Shown: in pieces, positions 1 through 8,612 of the stretch
Numbering within the stretch: the first letter of the stretch is position 1
Layout: each line of letters begins with the position of its first letter
Assembly: GCA_021828285.1 (NCBI GenBank)
Contig: JAKASG010000007.1
Location: 1-61,878 of the forward strand
Source of the DNA: Acidobacteriota bacterium
GTDB lineage: Bacteria > Acidobacteriota > Terriglobia > UBA7540
Direction: 5' to 3'
Length of the DNA: 61,878 nt
Made by a program: the position numbers and the translations under genes
The notes under the pieces: model-generated
What the model saw: the letters and a program-made list of their open reading frames with translations, nothing else
The model's database searches: none
What the model was told of the DNA's origin: nothing

Positions 1-123
1 GCCGTGCGCGAATACGTGGATCACCACAACCAAAATCCCAAGCCCTTCGTTTGGACTGCAAAGATTGAAAAGATCATGGAAAAGATCGCCCGCTGTAAAG
101 CTGCCTATGAGACGCTACACTAG
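1..123 (+). pseudogene. C-terminal remnant of an IS630-family transposase
   Basis: The first 40 codons, open at the left edge, end in TAG at 121-123 and read VDHHNQNPKPFVWTAKIEKI followed by a short basic helix. The HHNQNPKPFVWT block is the characteristic C-terminal end of IS630/Tc1-like transposases, just after the DDE catalytic domain. Only the tail is visible, so whether the rest is intact lies outside the window. No terminal inverted repeat is obvious between 124 and 140, and the next gene starts only 18 bp later. Confidence 0.75.
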
Positions 124-140
124 CGGCAGGAGGGGTTTCC

Positions 141-2399
141 ATGAAAGGGAAAGTCGCACGGGCTTTGGTTTTGTCGAGCATTGCGGCGAGCTTTTTCATT
201 TCAGGCTGCGGGACGTGGAGTACTACTGCTTCCCTGCCGTCGGCTACGGTCACGATCACGAGTCCAAGCGCGGAGCCGACGCTCGATCAGGGACAAAGCG
301 TCAACATCACGGGCATAGTGACCGGCAACGTCTCAAACCATAACATCACCTGGTCCATCATGGGATGCACTGGCGCGGGCGGATCGTGTGGAACGCTTAC
401 CGGCGCCACGGCCAGCTCCGTCACCTACACGGCCCCAGCACCGCTTCCCACGACCATGACGGTGACGGTCGAAGCCGCCTGGGCGGCGAATCCGTTGATC
501 AGCGCCATCCTCAGGATCAATGATGCCGCAGTGACGGTAACTATCACGGATAAAGTGTCCGAGATGGATGCGACGACGCTGCCCGGCCAAGGCTACTTCC
601 AGCCTTTCCCTGCCCCGGGATTCGACGTGACGGTTGCGAACGATCCGAGCAACGGCGGGTTCACATGGACGCTGACAGCCAGCGGAGCGCCATGCTCGCC
701 GGCCTGCGGTACATTCAAGGCCATTGCGACGTCGCCGATCGACAGCTTTGTGCAGTACACGCCGCCGGCGAGCGTTCCCTCGGTTCCAGACAATACGCCA
801 ACGATTACCGCGACTTCGGTGACCGATCCGACGAAATCTGATTCCGACACGTTCACGCTCTTCGACGGCGCAGCGGCCTGCGGAACGCAGGGGAGCGAAA
901 GCATGCTCAACGGGCAATACGCCATCCTTTTGCAAGGGTTCGGCGGCTCCGATGGACAGCTCCCGAACGGTCAACCCGCGCCGGCTGGGACCGGCATTGG
1001 CAACGCTACGGTATACACGGCGGTCTTTGACGCGGACGGAACGGGCAAGGTTACGGGCGGACAGGATGGGTTGTCCGAAGTGTTCTCGTTCGGCGGCAGC
1101 GGATTTACGGGCGCCTCGTTATTTGGTAGCCCGGTTCTTCCCTCGGCCAGCTCTTATTCAGTCGGACCAGACGGCCGCGGCTGCCTGGTGCTCACCGACA
1201 GCTTCGGCTTAACCGAGAGACTTCGCTTTTCACTTGGAGGCGCGACCGGAGCAACGGCGACCAAAGGCGATGCCATCCTCTCGAGCCAGCAAGAAGAATG
1301 GGACCCGTTGAGCGCTGCGGGAATTCTGAGGCTCCAAGAGCCTTCGGCGTTCTCACTCGCCGCTCTCGCGAGCAACTATGCAATGGGCGTGGATGGGTGG
1401 GAAAATTCGAATGCTCTACTCACACACTTTGCCATCGTCGGCTCGTTCGCGCAGAGCGCCGGGACCGTATCGAATCAGGTCTTTGCCGGGAATGATGGCG
1501 GTAAACTTCAGGGCGTGGGTCAATATTACATCCCGAACGCTCCCAACGGGACCATCCAGACTGCCTCGACTCAGTTCGGGACGGCTAACGCAATATTCAA
1601 CGGGCTTCCCGACCCGGCCCCGCCGACAGTTATCTATGCGCAGATCTCTATCATTATCATCAATCCATCGGAACTGTTCGTGGTCGGCTTCGGGGGCACG
1701 AGCAGCGGCTTCGGCTCCTACCTGTTCAGTGGAAGGGCGATTGCGACGGCCAGTTCCTTCAGCAGTTCTTCTATTTCGCCAAAATATATCTTCCGGCTGA
1801 CGGGAAGCGCTTCCGGCGCGGCTACCGCGTCGATTGGAACTATGGGGTTTGCAGGGAGCGATTCCGGAACTGTTTCCGGTGCGCTCGATCAATTCTCATC
1901 GGGCAACGCGTCAAGCTCGAGCATCACCGAGGATTACCGTCTGCTGACGAACACGGGCGAGACCGACATCGGTCCGACCAACGGAGGCGTGTCGCAAGTT
2001 CTTTTCCTGACGAATCCCGCAGACGGCATTTCAGGATTCATGATGGGAGCGGATGCGGGCGCGAGCCTCGGCGTTGCCGAAGCGCAGCCCAATGTCAGCT
2101 ACAGCAATAGCTCGCTTTCCGGCAACTTCTTTTTCGGCAGCAAGGAGCCGGGCGACAATACGGTTCAGAACACTTCGGGCACCGCCTCCGTATCCTCAGG
2201 AAATCTCGAAGGGACGGGCGACATGGCTTCGCTCTCTGGATTCACGCTTGGGACGACGTTCAGCGCGCCGGTTACGATCAATGCGGACGGCACGGGAAAT
2301 CTGGGCCCGAACAGCGTTGCCGTGACCAACGGCGCGAAGCTGTTTTACATCAATGAAGCGGCAGGCGCGCCGGCCGCGGTGCAAGTGTTCGAGCCATAG
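141..2399 (+). CDS. Large exported lipoprotein with Ig-like domains
   Basis: This 752-residue protein begins with a lipoprotein signal peptide ending in FISGC (lipidated Cys near residue 23). The start is supported by a GGAGGGG ribosome site about 6 bases upstream. After a Thr/Ser-rich linker there is one clear Ig-like beta-sandwich repeat (about residues 35-125: VTITSPSAEPTLDQGQ then WSIMGC, SVTYTAP) and a second, diverged copy around 150-240. The remaining 500 residues are rich in Gly, Ser and Thr with short beta-strand-like patterns and are not assignable. Such proteins are abundant in acidobacterial genomes and are thought to be cell-surface structural or adhesion proteins, but no function is established here. 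It is transcribed alone and converges on the efflux operon. Confidence 0.75.
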   Translation: MKGKVARALVLSSIAASFFISGCGTWSTTASLPSATVTITSPSAEPTLDQGQSVNITGIVTGNVSNHNITWSIMGCTGAGGSCGTLTGATASSVTYTAPAPLPTTMTVTVEAAWAANPLISAILRINDAAVTVTITDKVSEMDATTLPGQGYFQPFPAPGFDVTVANDPSNGGFTWTLTASGAPCSPACGTFKAIATSPIDSFVQYTPPASVPSVPDNTPTITATSVTDPTKSDSDTFTLFDGAAACGTQGSESMLNGQYAILLQGFGGSDGQLPNGQPAPAGTGIGNATVYTAVFDADGTGKVTGGQDGLSEVFSFGGSGFTGASLFGSPVLPSASSYSVGPDGRGCLVLTDSFGLTERLRFSLGGATGATATKGDAILSSQQEEWDPLSAAGILRLQEPSAFSLAALASNYAMGVDGWENSNALLTHFAIVGSFAQSAGTVSNQVFAGNDGGKLQGVGQYYIPNAPNGTIQTASTQFGTANAIFNGLPDPAPPTVIYAQISIIIINPSELFVVGFGGTSSGFGSYLFSGRAIATASSFSSSSISPKYIFRLTGSASGAATASIGTMGFAGSDSGTVSGALDQFSSGNASSSSITEDYRLLTNTGETDIGPTNGGVSQVLFLTNPADGISGFMMGADAGASLGVAEAQPNVSYSNSSLSGNFFFGSKEPGDNTVQNTSGTASVSSGNLEGTGDMASLSGFTLGTTFSAPVTINADGTGNLGPNSVAVTNGAKLFYINEAAGAPAAVQVFEP

Positions 2400-2471
2400 A
2401 GCTCGCATAAGCCCTCGACATCGCACAACGATATGTGCGCCACGCCACGGGCGAGGCGCGCGTGCTACGGC

Positions 2472-2490
2472 CGGCTGTCTGAGACCGCCG
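2472..2490. repeat. Imperfect hairpin between convergent genes
   Basis: CGGC-T-GTCT-G-AGAC-C-GCCG forms a 19-bp near-perfect dyad immediately before the stop codon of the outer-membrane factor gene and 70 bp after the lipoprotein stop. It is flanked on both sides by GCTAC. There is no T run, so it is either a REP-like element or a hairpin that protects both transcripts. Confidence 0.45.
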
Positions 2491-3828
2491 CTACAGCCGA
2501 AGGCCGAGGAGGACTTCCAGGGCGGACTGCGCGGTGGCAAGCGAAGCGCGGAGGCGGACGGCTTTTGCCTCAGCGGCGAGGTAACTCGATTCCACGTTCA
2601 CATAAAGGCCGGCGTTCAGTTTGTACTCGCGGAGGTTTCGCTCCGTCGCTTCCGCCGCCGTCTTCAGCACGGGCAAGCGCGCGTCGAGATCGCGAAGCTG
2701 GGATTGCATGATTGCGGCGGCGTGCCATACTTCATGGGCGTTGCCGACGGCCTGATCGAGCCGCGCCTGATAGGTTTGCCGCAAGAGGGCTCGCGTGGCC
2801 CGGGCGACGGCAATCTGGCCTCGATTACGGTTGAAAAGAGGCAGAGACAAGGTGACGGCGGGACCAAAAGCGTTGAGTCCTTCAAGAGGATCGCGGGTGA
2901 GCGTCACGCCGGCTGTCAGCGCGGGAAACTGGGCGAGAATGGCTTCGCGCAAAGTTTCCTCCTGGCTCCGGTAACCGGCGCGAAGGGCGAGCAAATCGGC
3001 GCGCCGGCGCGGCAGCGAGGCGAGAGCCTGCTTGAATTTCGCAGGCGAAAGCGGCGGCTCGCTCACAGGGCCGATCAGGTGAAGGCGCGCATCTGGTTTG
3101 AGGCCGAGTAACTGGTTGAGTGACTGGCGGGCCAAATTAGCATCGAGCTGGACTTGGCGAAGGTTCGTCTCGGACTGGACCAGGAGCGCGAGATCGGCAT
3201 CGGCCGGGCCCAAAGTCAGATTTCCCTTCCCGAGCGCCAGCCGGTCCTGACGATATCGGCGCGCGAGCAGGTCACGGCTCGCGGAAAGAATGGACCCGAG
3301 CTCGGCGTCCGTGCGGGCTTGAATGAAAAGCTCGCGAGCTTTTTCCGCGACCTGCCATTCCTGCCACAGAATATTGAGCCGTACTTGCCGCACGTGAGCG
3401 CCGGCCGCAGCCCGCGCCGCGCCGCGAGTCCTGAGTGCTTCGATCTCCTGGCTCAAGCCGAGGCCGCCGCCGTAATTGACGGCGGATTCCGCGAAATTGG
3501 CGCTGACGACGGGATCGGGCAACAGCCCTGCCGCAAAGAGTTGCGCGCTTGCGACCCCCTCCTGCAAACGCGCGGCCTTAAGCATGGGATCATTGAACAC
3601 GGCGAGCGTGACAACGGAGGTTTCATCCAAACCACTTGCGGAGAACGAATGCGGCTTCAGCCCGGGCAACATAAATTCGCTCGCGGGGACGGTGAGCGCC
3701 GGAACGCTTGCCAAATCCGGCGTGGCGGGCAAAGGCGACGGGCTGTACCTGGCACAGCTTGAAAACATCATCAGAAAGCCGAAGAAGGCGGCGGAGACCG
3801 CGAAACGCGAGAAAGCGAATCGGCTCAT
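2491..3828 (-). CDS. TolC-family outer-membrane efflux lipoprotein
   Basis: This 445-residue protein is the outer-membrane channel of a tripartite RND efflux pump. It has a lipoprotein signal with lipobox FSSC (Cys25), followed by two OEP repeats rich in long amphipathic helices (for example VAEKARELFIQARTDAELGS, and a C-terminal partner around LRDLDARLPVLKTAAEATER). This matches the CusC/CzcC type. The start at 3828 was chosen because GGAGG lies 8 bases upstream and the signal peptide begins there; the longer open frame adds an unlikely N-terminus. Its ATG overlaps the stop of the pump gene, so the two are translationally coupled in an adaptor-pump-channel operon. Length is normal for the family. 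Confidence 0.88.
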   Translation of the reverse strand: MSRFAFSRFAVSAAFFGFLMMFSSCARYSPSPLPATPDLASVPALTVPASEFMLPGLKPHSFSASGLDETSVVTLAVFNDPMLKAARLQEGVASAQLFAAGLLPDPVVSANFAESAVNYGGGLGLSQEIEALRTRGAARAAAGAHVRQVRLNILWQEWQVAEKARELFIQARTDAELGSILSASRDLLARRYRQDRLALGKGNLTLGPADADLALLVQSETNLRQVQLDANLARQSLNQLLGLKPDARLHLIGPVSEPPLSPAKFKQALASLPRRRADLLALRAGYRSQEETLREAILAQFPALTAGVTLTRDPLEGLNAFGPAVTLSLPLFNRNRGQIAVARATRALLRQTYQARLDQAVGNAHEVWHAAAIMQSQLRDLDARLPVLKTAAEATERNLREYKLNAGLYVNVESSYLAAEAKAVRLRASLATAQSALEVLLGLRL

Positions 3829-6800
3829 TTCGAACCCTCCTTGGCAAGCTGTCTTCCGCGATAACGGAGGTAAAGAGCCGGAATGAGGTTCGCGCTCAAG
3901 ACCGCGCTCCAAAGAATGCCGCCCATGACGACCAGGGCGAGACCCTGTTCCGGAGCTGCGCCGGTTCCCCAGCCGAGCGCCGGCGGCAACATGCCGAGCA
4001 CAGCCGTCAGCGTCGTCAGCGCGATGGGGCGAAAACGCACCTGGACGGCTTCCGAGACCGCGTCTTCGAGCGGCAGGCCCGCGGCTTCATTCCGCCGGGC
4101 GCGATACAGCAAAACGATTCCGTGGTTGAGGCCCACACCGACGAGCGTGAGGAAAGCGACCATACCGACGGCGTTCAGGCCGACGCCGCTCACGACGAGC
4201 GCGAAAATGCCTCCAGTGAAAGCGAGCGGAACTTGAACGAGGAGCAATCCGGGCACAAGCAATCCGTCGAATTGGAGAATCATGATACCCGTCATCAGCA
4301 CGATGGCTGCGATGGCGGCAAGCCCAAGGCCGAGCGCTGTGTCCTCAAGCTCCGGGAAAAGCCCCGCGAAGGCATAGCGATAACCCGAAGGCATGCGCAG
4401 ACTCGCAAGCGCACGGCGGGCGGCGGCAATCGTGCTGCCCAGTGGACCCCTTGGCGTGGCCACGATTTCAAGCGCGCGCGCGCCGTCAATGTGCCGTATC
4501 TGATTCGGCGTGGCGACCATCCGGACATTCGCCAATTGGCCGAGGGGTGTCCAGCCCGCGGCGCGAATCGGCAGGAGGCGCAAGGCGCGAAGCGATTTAT
4601 CGGGCGCGTCGGCGAGGCGAACATAAAGGTCGAGCGGAACATTGCCTTCGGGCACTTGGGCCACAACCTGGCCGTTCAGAAGCGGTGCGAGCTGGCTGTT
4701 CAACTCGAACGGCGTGAGGCCGTAGGCGGCCATCGCCTGGGCGTTTGGATGAATTCGGAGTTCCGTGACGGGATAAGCGTCATTGTTGAAAACGCTCGAA
4801 AGCGCGCGAACCGGCTCGAGACGCGCGGTGATTTTTTCCGAAAGCGAGCGAAGCTCGGGAATGCTGGGGCCAAAGACTTCAAGTACGAAAGGCTGCGGAA
4901 GCCCGGAAAGACTTTCGCCGAGTCTTTCGACGGTCGGTGTATCAATGGATAGCTGGACCGCAGGCAAACGGCTTTCCTTCATCAGCCGGTTGCCGATTTC
5001 GGTCAGGCTGTTGACGCTTACGCCTCGTTTGAGCTGAATTTGAATTTCGCCTCCGTACGTTGGTTCCGTGTAAGTCGTGCTCGATGCCGAACCGATGCGG
5101 GCGAAGGTGCGCACGACGTCGGGATCGGCGCGCATGCGAGCGGTCATCGCGCGCACGGTCGCTTCGGTGGCGCGCAAAGAGGTGCCGGGCGGCAGCATAA
5201 AGCTTTCGAGCAAAACCCCCTCATTCGGTAAAGGCAAAAAGTTGATGGGGACGAGAACGAGGCCGCCGAGGCTCGCCAGAAGCAACAAGACGCAACCCAT
5301 CAAGCTCAGGCGGGGATATTTGGAGACGGCGTGGAACAGGCGCATGTTCCACCCCCGGAATTTTTCAAATGCCTTGCCCGCCAGGGTGGGCGCGGCACGA
5401 GGATGAGCCTTGATGAACTTCAGGCTCAAAGGGACCAGGGTCAGCGAAATTGCAAGTGAAGCGAGGAGCGCAAGCGTCATGGCAAGCGCGAAAGGAATAA
5501 AGAAAAGGCCCGCGAGACCTCCGACGAACAACAAGGGAACAAAAACGGAAACGGTGGTGAGCGTGCCGGTAACGTCCGGACTGGCAATGTCTTTGAGGCC
5601 CTGAAGGATTCCAAGATGATGCTCGTCGCCCCGCTCCCAGCGGTGGTAAATGCTTTCAAGGACGATGATGCCGTCGTCGGCGAGCAATCCGACGGCGATG
5701 GTGAGCGCGCCGAGCGTCATGAGATTCAGCGAGTGATGAAGCGAATAAAGCCCGGCGACGGCAAGCACCAGCGACAAGGGAATGCTGAAGGCCAGGATCC
5801 AAACGCCGCCGCCCGCGCCAAGCACCCAAAGCATGACCGCAATGGCGAGCGCTCCGCCGATCAGGAGATCCCGCGTCAGGTCCCGGCCGACGAGATTCAC
5901 CAGATGGCCTTGATCGTAAATGCTGACCCAGCGCACGCCCGGAGGCAATTGGCCGGAAGTTTGCTTGAGCGCGCTTGCAACTTCCTGAGTCACGGGAATG
6001 GTGGAGGCTTTCGGCTGCTTGAAAACGATGAGAGCGACGCTCGGATGGCGGTCCAGGAACACGGCGTTCAGCGTGGGGACTCGCCCGCGCACGACGCGCG
6101 CCAAATCCGCAAGCGGAATCGGGCCGCTGGCGCTCGCGACGGGGATTCGCTCAAGATCGGAAATTGTTGCCGGAAAATTGCGGACTTCAATGAAAACGTC
6201 CTGATGCCCTTCGCGGAGATAACCGCCCGGCTGGATAACGACGTCGCGCCGGAGGGCCCGAGTGAGCGCTCCGATCGGAACCTGAAAGCGAACCATCGCA
6301 GCAAGATTCGGCTGGACCCACAAGGCCTCCTGGCCGGCGCCATAAACTTCAACCCGCTGCACGCCGGGCAGAGCGCGCAGTGCCGGGACGATCCTGGCCT
6401 CGGCGGCGCGCTCGACGGCGACGGGAGAAACCGCTGGAGGAATTTTCGCGGCGTAATCGGCAACCTCATTGATGGCGTTACCCATGATCTCGGCATAAGG
6501 ATGCGCGGAGACCGGAATGCGCGCGCGGGCACGGTCAATGGCGCTATTGACGGACTGCAAGTCCGCCTGAGGGTCCGTGCCTTGCCGGAAGCGCACGTCG
6601 GTCACGACCTCGCCGTCGCCCATCGTCGAGCGCACACCGACCATATCGGGCAGCGCCAGGATTTCGCCTTCAATCGGCCAGGCAATTTGTGCCTCGAGTT
6701 CCCGAGCCGTCGCGCCGGGCTCATGCGTGATGACGGTGATTTGAGGAAAATCGAAGCGCGGCAGAACTTCCACGGGTATGCGCCAAAGCGCATAAGCGCC

Positions 6801-6884
6801 GTAAGCGATGAGGGCGCAATAAACAAGCGCCCAAACGAAGGGCTTTGAAAGCAATCGTGCGAAAAGGGTTCGTTCGCTCGCCAT
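3825..6884 (-). CDS. RND efflux pump inner-membrane permease (CzcA/CusA-AcrB superfamily)
   Basis: This 1019-residue proton-driven permease is of normal RND length. It has a first membrane helix at about 13-34 and a large periplasmic porter domain. A membrane block from about 340 includes the TM4 proton-relay pair DD (residues 403-404 in GLLADDGIIVLES). A second repeat then begins around 520 (SLMGCVLLLLASLGGLVLV). Paired aspartates in TM4 are typical of hydrophobic-substrate (HAE) and some HME pumps, so the substrate (metal or organic compound) cannot be fixed from sequence. No methionine-rich metal relay was noticed. It lies 6 bp downstream of the adaptor gene and overlaps the channel gene by 4 bp. 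Confidence 0.9.
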   Translation of the reverse strand: MASERTLFARLLSKPFVWALVYCALIAYGAYALWRIPVEVLPRFDFPQITVITHEPGATARELEAQIAWPIEGEILALPDMVGVRSTMGDGEVVTDVRFRQGTDPQADLQSVNSAIDRARARIPVSAHPYAEIMGNAINEVADYAAKIPPAVSPVAVERAAEARIVPALRALPGVQRVEVYGAGQEALWVQPNLAAMVRFQVPIGALTRALRRDVVIQPGGYLREGHQDVFIEVRNFPATISDLERIPVASASGPIPLADLARVVRGRVPTLNAVFLDRHPSVALIVFKQPKASTIPVTQEVASALKQTSGQLPPGVRWVSIYDQGHLVNLVGRDLTRDLLIGGALAIAVMLWVLGAGGGVWILAFSIPLSLVLAVAGLYSLHHSLNLMTLGALTIAVGLLADDGIIVLESIYHRWERGDEHHLGILQGLKDIASPDVTGTLTTVSVFVPLLFVGGLAGLFFIPFALAMTLALLASLAISLTLVPLSLKFIKAHPRAAPTLAGKAFEKFRGWNMRLFHAVSKYPRLSLMGCVLLLLASLGGLVLVPINFLPLPNEGVLLESFMLPPGTSLRATEATVRAMTARMRADPDVVRTFARIGSASSTTYTEPTYGGEIQIQLKRGVSVNSLTEIGNRLMKESRLPAVQLSIDTPTVERLGESLSGLPQPFVLEVFGPSIPELRSLSEKITARLEPVRALSSVFNNDAYPVTELRIHPNAQAMAAYGLTPFELNSQLAPLLNGQVVAQVPEGNVPLDLYVRLADAPDKSLRALRLLPIRAAGWTPLGQLANVRMVATPNQIRHIDGARALEIVATPRGPLGSTIAAARRALASLRMPSGYRYAFAGLFPELEDTALGLGLAAIAAIVLMTGIMILQFDGLLVPGLLLVQVPLAFTGGIFALVVSGVGLNAVGMVAFLTLVGVGLNHGIVLLYRARRNEAAGLPLEDAVSEAVQVRFRPIALTTLTAVLGMLPPALGWGTGAAPEQGLALVVMGGILWSAVLSANLIPALYLRYRGRQLAKEGSK

Positions 6885-6890
6885 AGGCTC

Positions 6891-7979
6891 TTAGCCCGCC
6901 GGCTGATAACGCCGAGCGATACCGCGATGAAAAAGCAGATAGGCGTTTTCAACCACCACTTGCGCACCCGGCTCGAGTCCGCTTTTCAGGTATGTCATCC
7001 AGCCGCGCGCCGGACCCGGCACGACGGCCTGGGGTCGGTCGCCTTGAGGGGTGTGCACCAAGACCCACCATTTTCCCCGGTCGATGATGAGGGCGCGAGT
7101 CGGAACCGCAACCATCCGGCGCGCCGGCAAATCGAGGCGCACTGTGCCATACTCGCCGTTCATCCAGTTGAAACGGCGAGTGCGAGGGACAAGCGCAACC
7201 GATTCGCCGCCTCCTGCCGTGAGCGCGCCCAGGATTTCCGCAACACGCACTGGAATCGGATCGCTTCCGCCGGCGGGTGAAAACTCGCCCGTCACTCCGG
7301 TTTGAATCACGCGCAGATCGGCGCCGTAATAGACTGCGCGGAGCCACAGGCGCCCCGATAATTGGAGCGTAACCACGGGCGCGCCTGTTGCGACCAGCTC
7401 GCCGCTCGAGGCATTCACACTGAGCACGATCCCGCTTGCCGGAGCGCGCACGGTCATCATGCGGCGCACGGCGGCGAGGCGGCTTCGTGCATTATCGAAA
7501 TTCGTCTGGGACTGCGCGACGGCGCTTTCCGCTGCGTGCACCGCCTGGCGCGTGCTCAAGTGAGAGATCAGTTGTTGTTTGAGGATAACAAAAGATCTTT
7601 GCGCGGCGGTGAGCTGGGCGCGGGCGCTTCGCACGTTCGCCCTGTCTTGCAGCAGCATGGAGGTTATCTGCGGCCCTTCGAGATGCGCCAATTCCTCGCC
7701 CGCCCGGACGCGCATTCCCGGCAGCGCGCTCAAGCCGTCAAGAATTCCCTGTTCCGCCGCACGCACGGGCAGGACGGCGATAGGCACAACTTGCGCGTAG
7801 GCCCGCAAGTGAGGCGTGAAGGCGCTTGCCTGCGCGGTGGCATAAGCCGCGCCGCGCGACTGCCCTTTCGCAAGCGACTGTTTCGCGCCGAGCGAAAGGA
7901 ACGCTGCGACGAGCACGCAAGCCCACGTGAAGGGGCGCGCCGAAGCCGGTGCAAAGCTCCGAAATGAATTCGTTCGCAT
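6891..7979 (-). CDS. RND efflux periplasmic adaptor (membrane fusion protein)
   Basis: This 362-residue protein should bridge the permease and the TolC-type channel in the periplasm. It has an N-terminal signal or anchor (about residues 14-36) and a short barrel-sandwich half (LPGMRVRAGEELAHLEGPQI). A helical hairpin follows (about 85-145), then the second lipoyl half (MMTVRAPASGIVLSVNASSG), a beta-barrel domain and a membrane-proximal domain. ATG at 7979 was chosen over an upstream ATG because GGAGGTG precedes it by 8 bases and the signal sequence begins there. It is the first gene of the three-gene efflux operon. No metal-binding extension is visible. Confidence 0.87.
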   Translation of the reverse strand: MRTNSFRSFAPASARPFTWACVLVAAFLSLGAKQSLAKGQSRGAAYATAQASAFTPHLRAYAQVVPIAVLPVRAAEQGILDGLSALPGMRVRAGEELAHLEGPQITSMLLQDRANVRSARAQLTAAQRSFVILKQQLISHLSTRQAVHAAESAVAQSQTNFDNARSRLAAVRRMMTVRAPASGIVLSVNASSGELVATGAPVVTLQLSGRLWLRAVYYGADLRVIQTGVTGEFSPAGGSDPIPVRVAEILGALTAGGGESVALVPRTRRFNWMNGEYGTVRLDLPARRMVAVPTRALIIDRGKWWVLVHTPQGDRPQAVVPGPARGWMTYLKSGLEPGAQVVVENAYLLFHRGIARRYQPAG

Positions 7980-8220
7980 GGTTCTGACACCTCCGTTCGC
8001 TGAAATGTCCGGCGCCAACGGCAAGCGCGCTTGAAACACGGAATCTCGCGCGCGAGCAGGACGCGCCGAAGGCCCGGCTGAATGAGTTTCGAGACAAAGC
8101 CAGTCCGCAGGATTGAGAGGCTTGGAATTCGAGGCGGAGAAGGAACTCCCGGCCAGCGAACAGAACTCGACCGTACAGCCTCGAAGCGAAAGCCCGGCAG
8201 ACCGGAAGGATTGGGGATGT

Positions 8221-8544
8221 CTAAATTCGGAGCGGTGTGGGCGGCGAATGAATCGGAGTCAGCAGGCGAACAGGTTCGCACGCGATGTGCAGGACGGCGG
8301 GCGCGCCCTTGCGCAAATAAGCGGATTTGCGCGAAAGCGAATAGCGCGCGCGGAGCTTGCGCGCCTCGAAAAGAATCAGACAGAAGCCGCAGGCAAAAAG
8401 CGTGAGCCGGCCGCTTGCGTTCGTGAGGATATCGTGAACTTCCTGGCGCGGCCCGTCCCAAAAATCGAACGTTTCCGCAACCGGCCCTGAGATGTACCAT
8501 CCGAGCCAGAGCAGAACGACGACCCTAAGAGCGGTCCGTTTCAC
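8221..8544 (-). CDS. Small membrane protein of unknown function
   Basis: This 107-residue protein has a hydrophobic helix near the N-terminus (ALRVVVLLWLGWYISGPV) and another in the middle (LTLFACGFCLILFEARKLRA), then a positively charged, proline-rich tail. I do not recognise a family. The GTG at 8544 was chosen because a strong sigma-70-like promoter ends exactly 6 bases before it, which would make the transcript leaderless. An ATG 16 codons upstream lies inside that promoter. It is divergent from the fumarase gene. Confidence 0.5.
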   Translation of the reverse strand: MKRTALRVVVLLWLGWYISGPVAETFDFWDGPRQEVHDILTNASGRLTLFACGFCLILFEARKLRARYSLSRKSAYLRKGAPAVLHIACEPVRLLTPIHSPPTPLRI

Positions 8545-8550
8545 ACCTTC

Positions 8551-8580
8551 TTTATACCGCAAAGTGTCGCCGGCGGTCAA
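8551..8580 (-). promoter_or_regulatory. Sigma-70-type promoter of the small membrane protein gene
   Basis: On the minus strand, TTGACC (8580-8575), an 18-bp spacer and TATAAA (8556-8551) precede the GTG at 8544 by 6 bases. The predicted transcription start coincides with the start codon, so the mRNA would be leaderless. Confidence 0.6.
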
Positions 8581-8600
8581 TAGCAGCCCCAAATATTGTG

Positions 8601-8606
8601 TACAAT
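8601..8606 (+). promoter_or_regulatory. Probable -10 element of the fumarase-like gene
   Basis: TACAAT lies 6 bases before the ATG at 8613, so transcription would start at or next to the initiation codon. No good -35 hexamer is present at 16-18 bp, and only a weak GAG could serve as ribosome site. The region overlaps the divergent promoter at 8551-8580. Confidence 0.4.
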
Positions 8607-8612
8607 TGAGAT

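Noticed and set aside
2353-3111. Long open frame opposite the outer-membrane factor gene
   Set aside because: Lies antisense to a clear TolC-family gene and has no recognisable domain or ribosome site.
3708-4952. 414-codon open frame antisense to the RND pump
   Set aside because: Composition is Arg/Gly/His-rich, as expected from the reverse of a GC-rich gene; the sense strand holds a clear permease.
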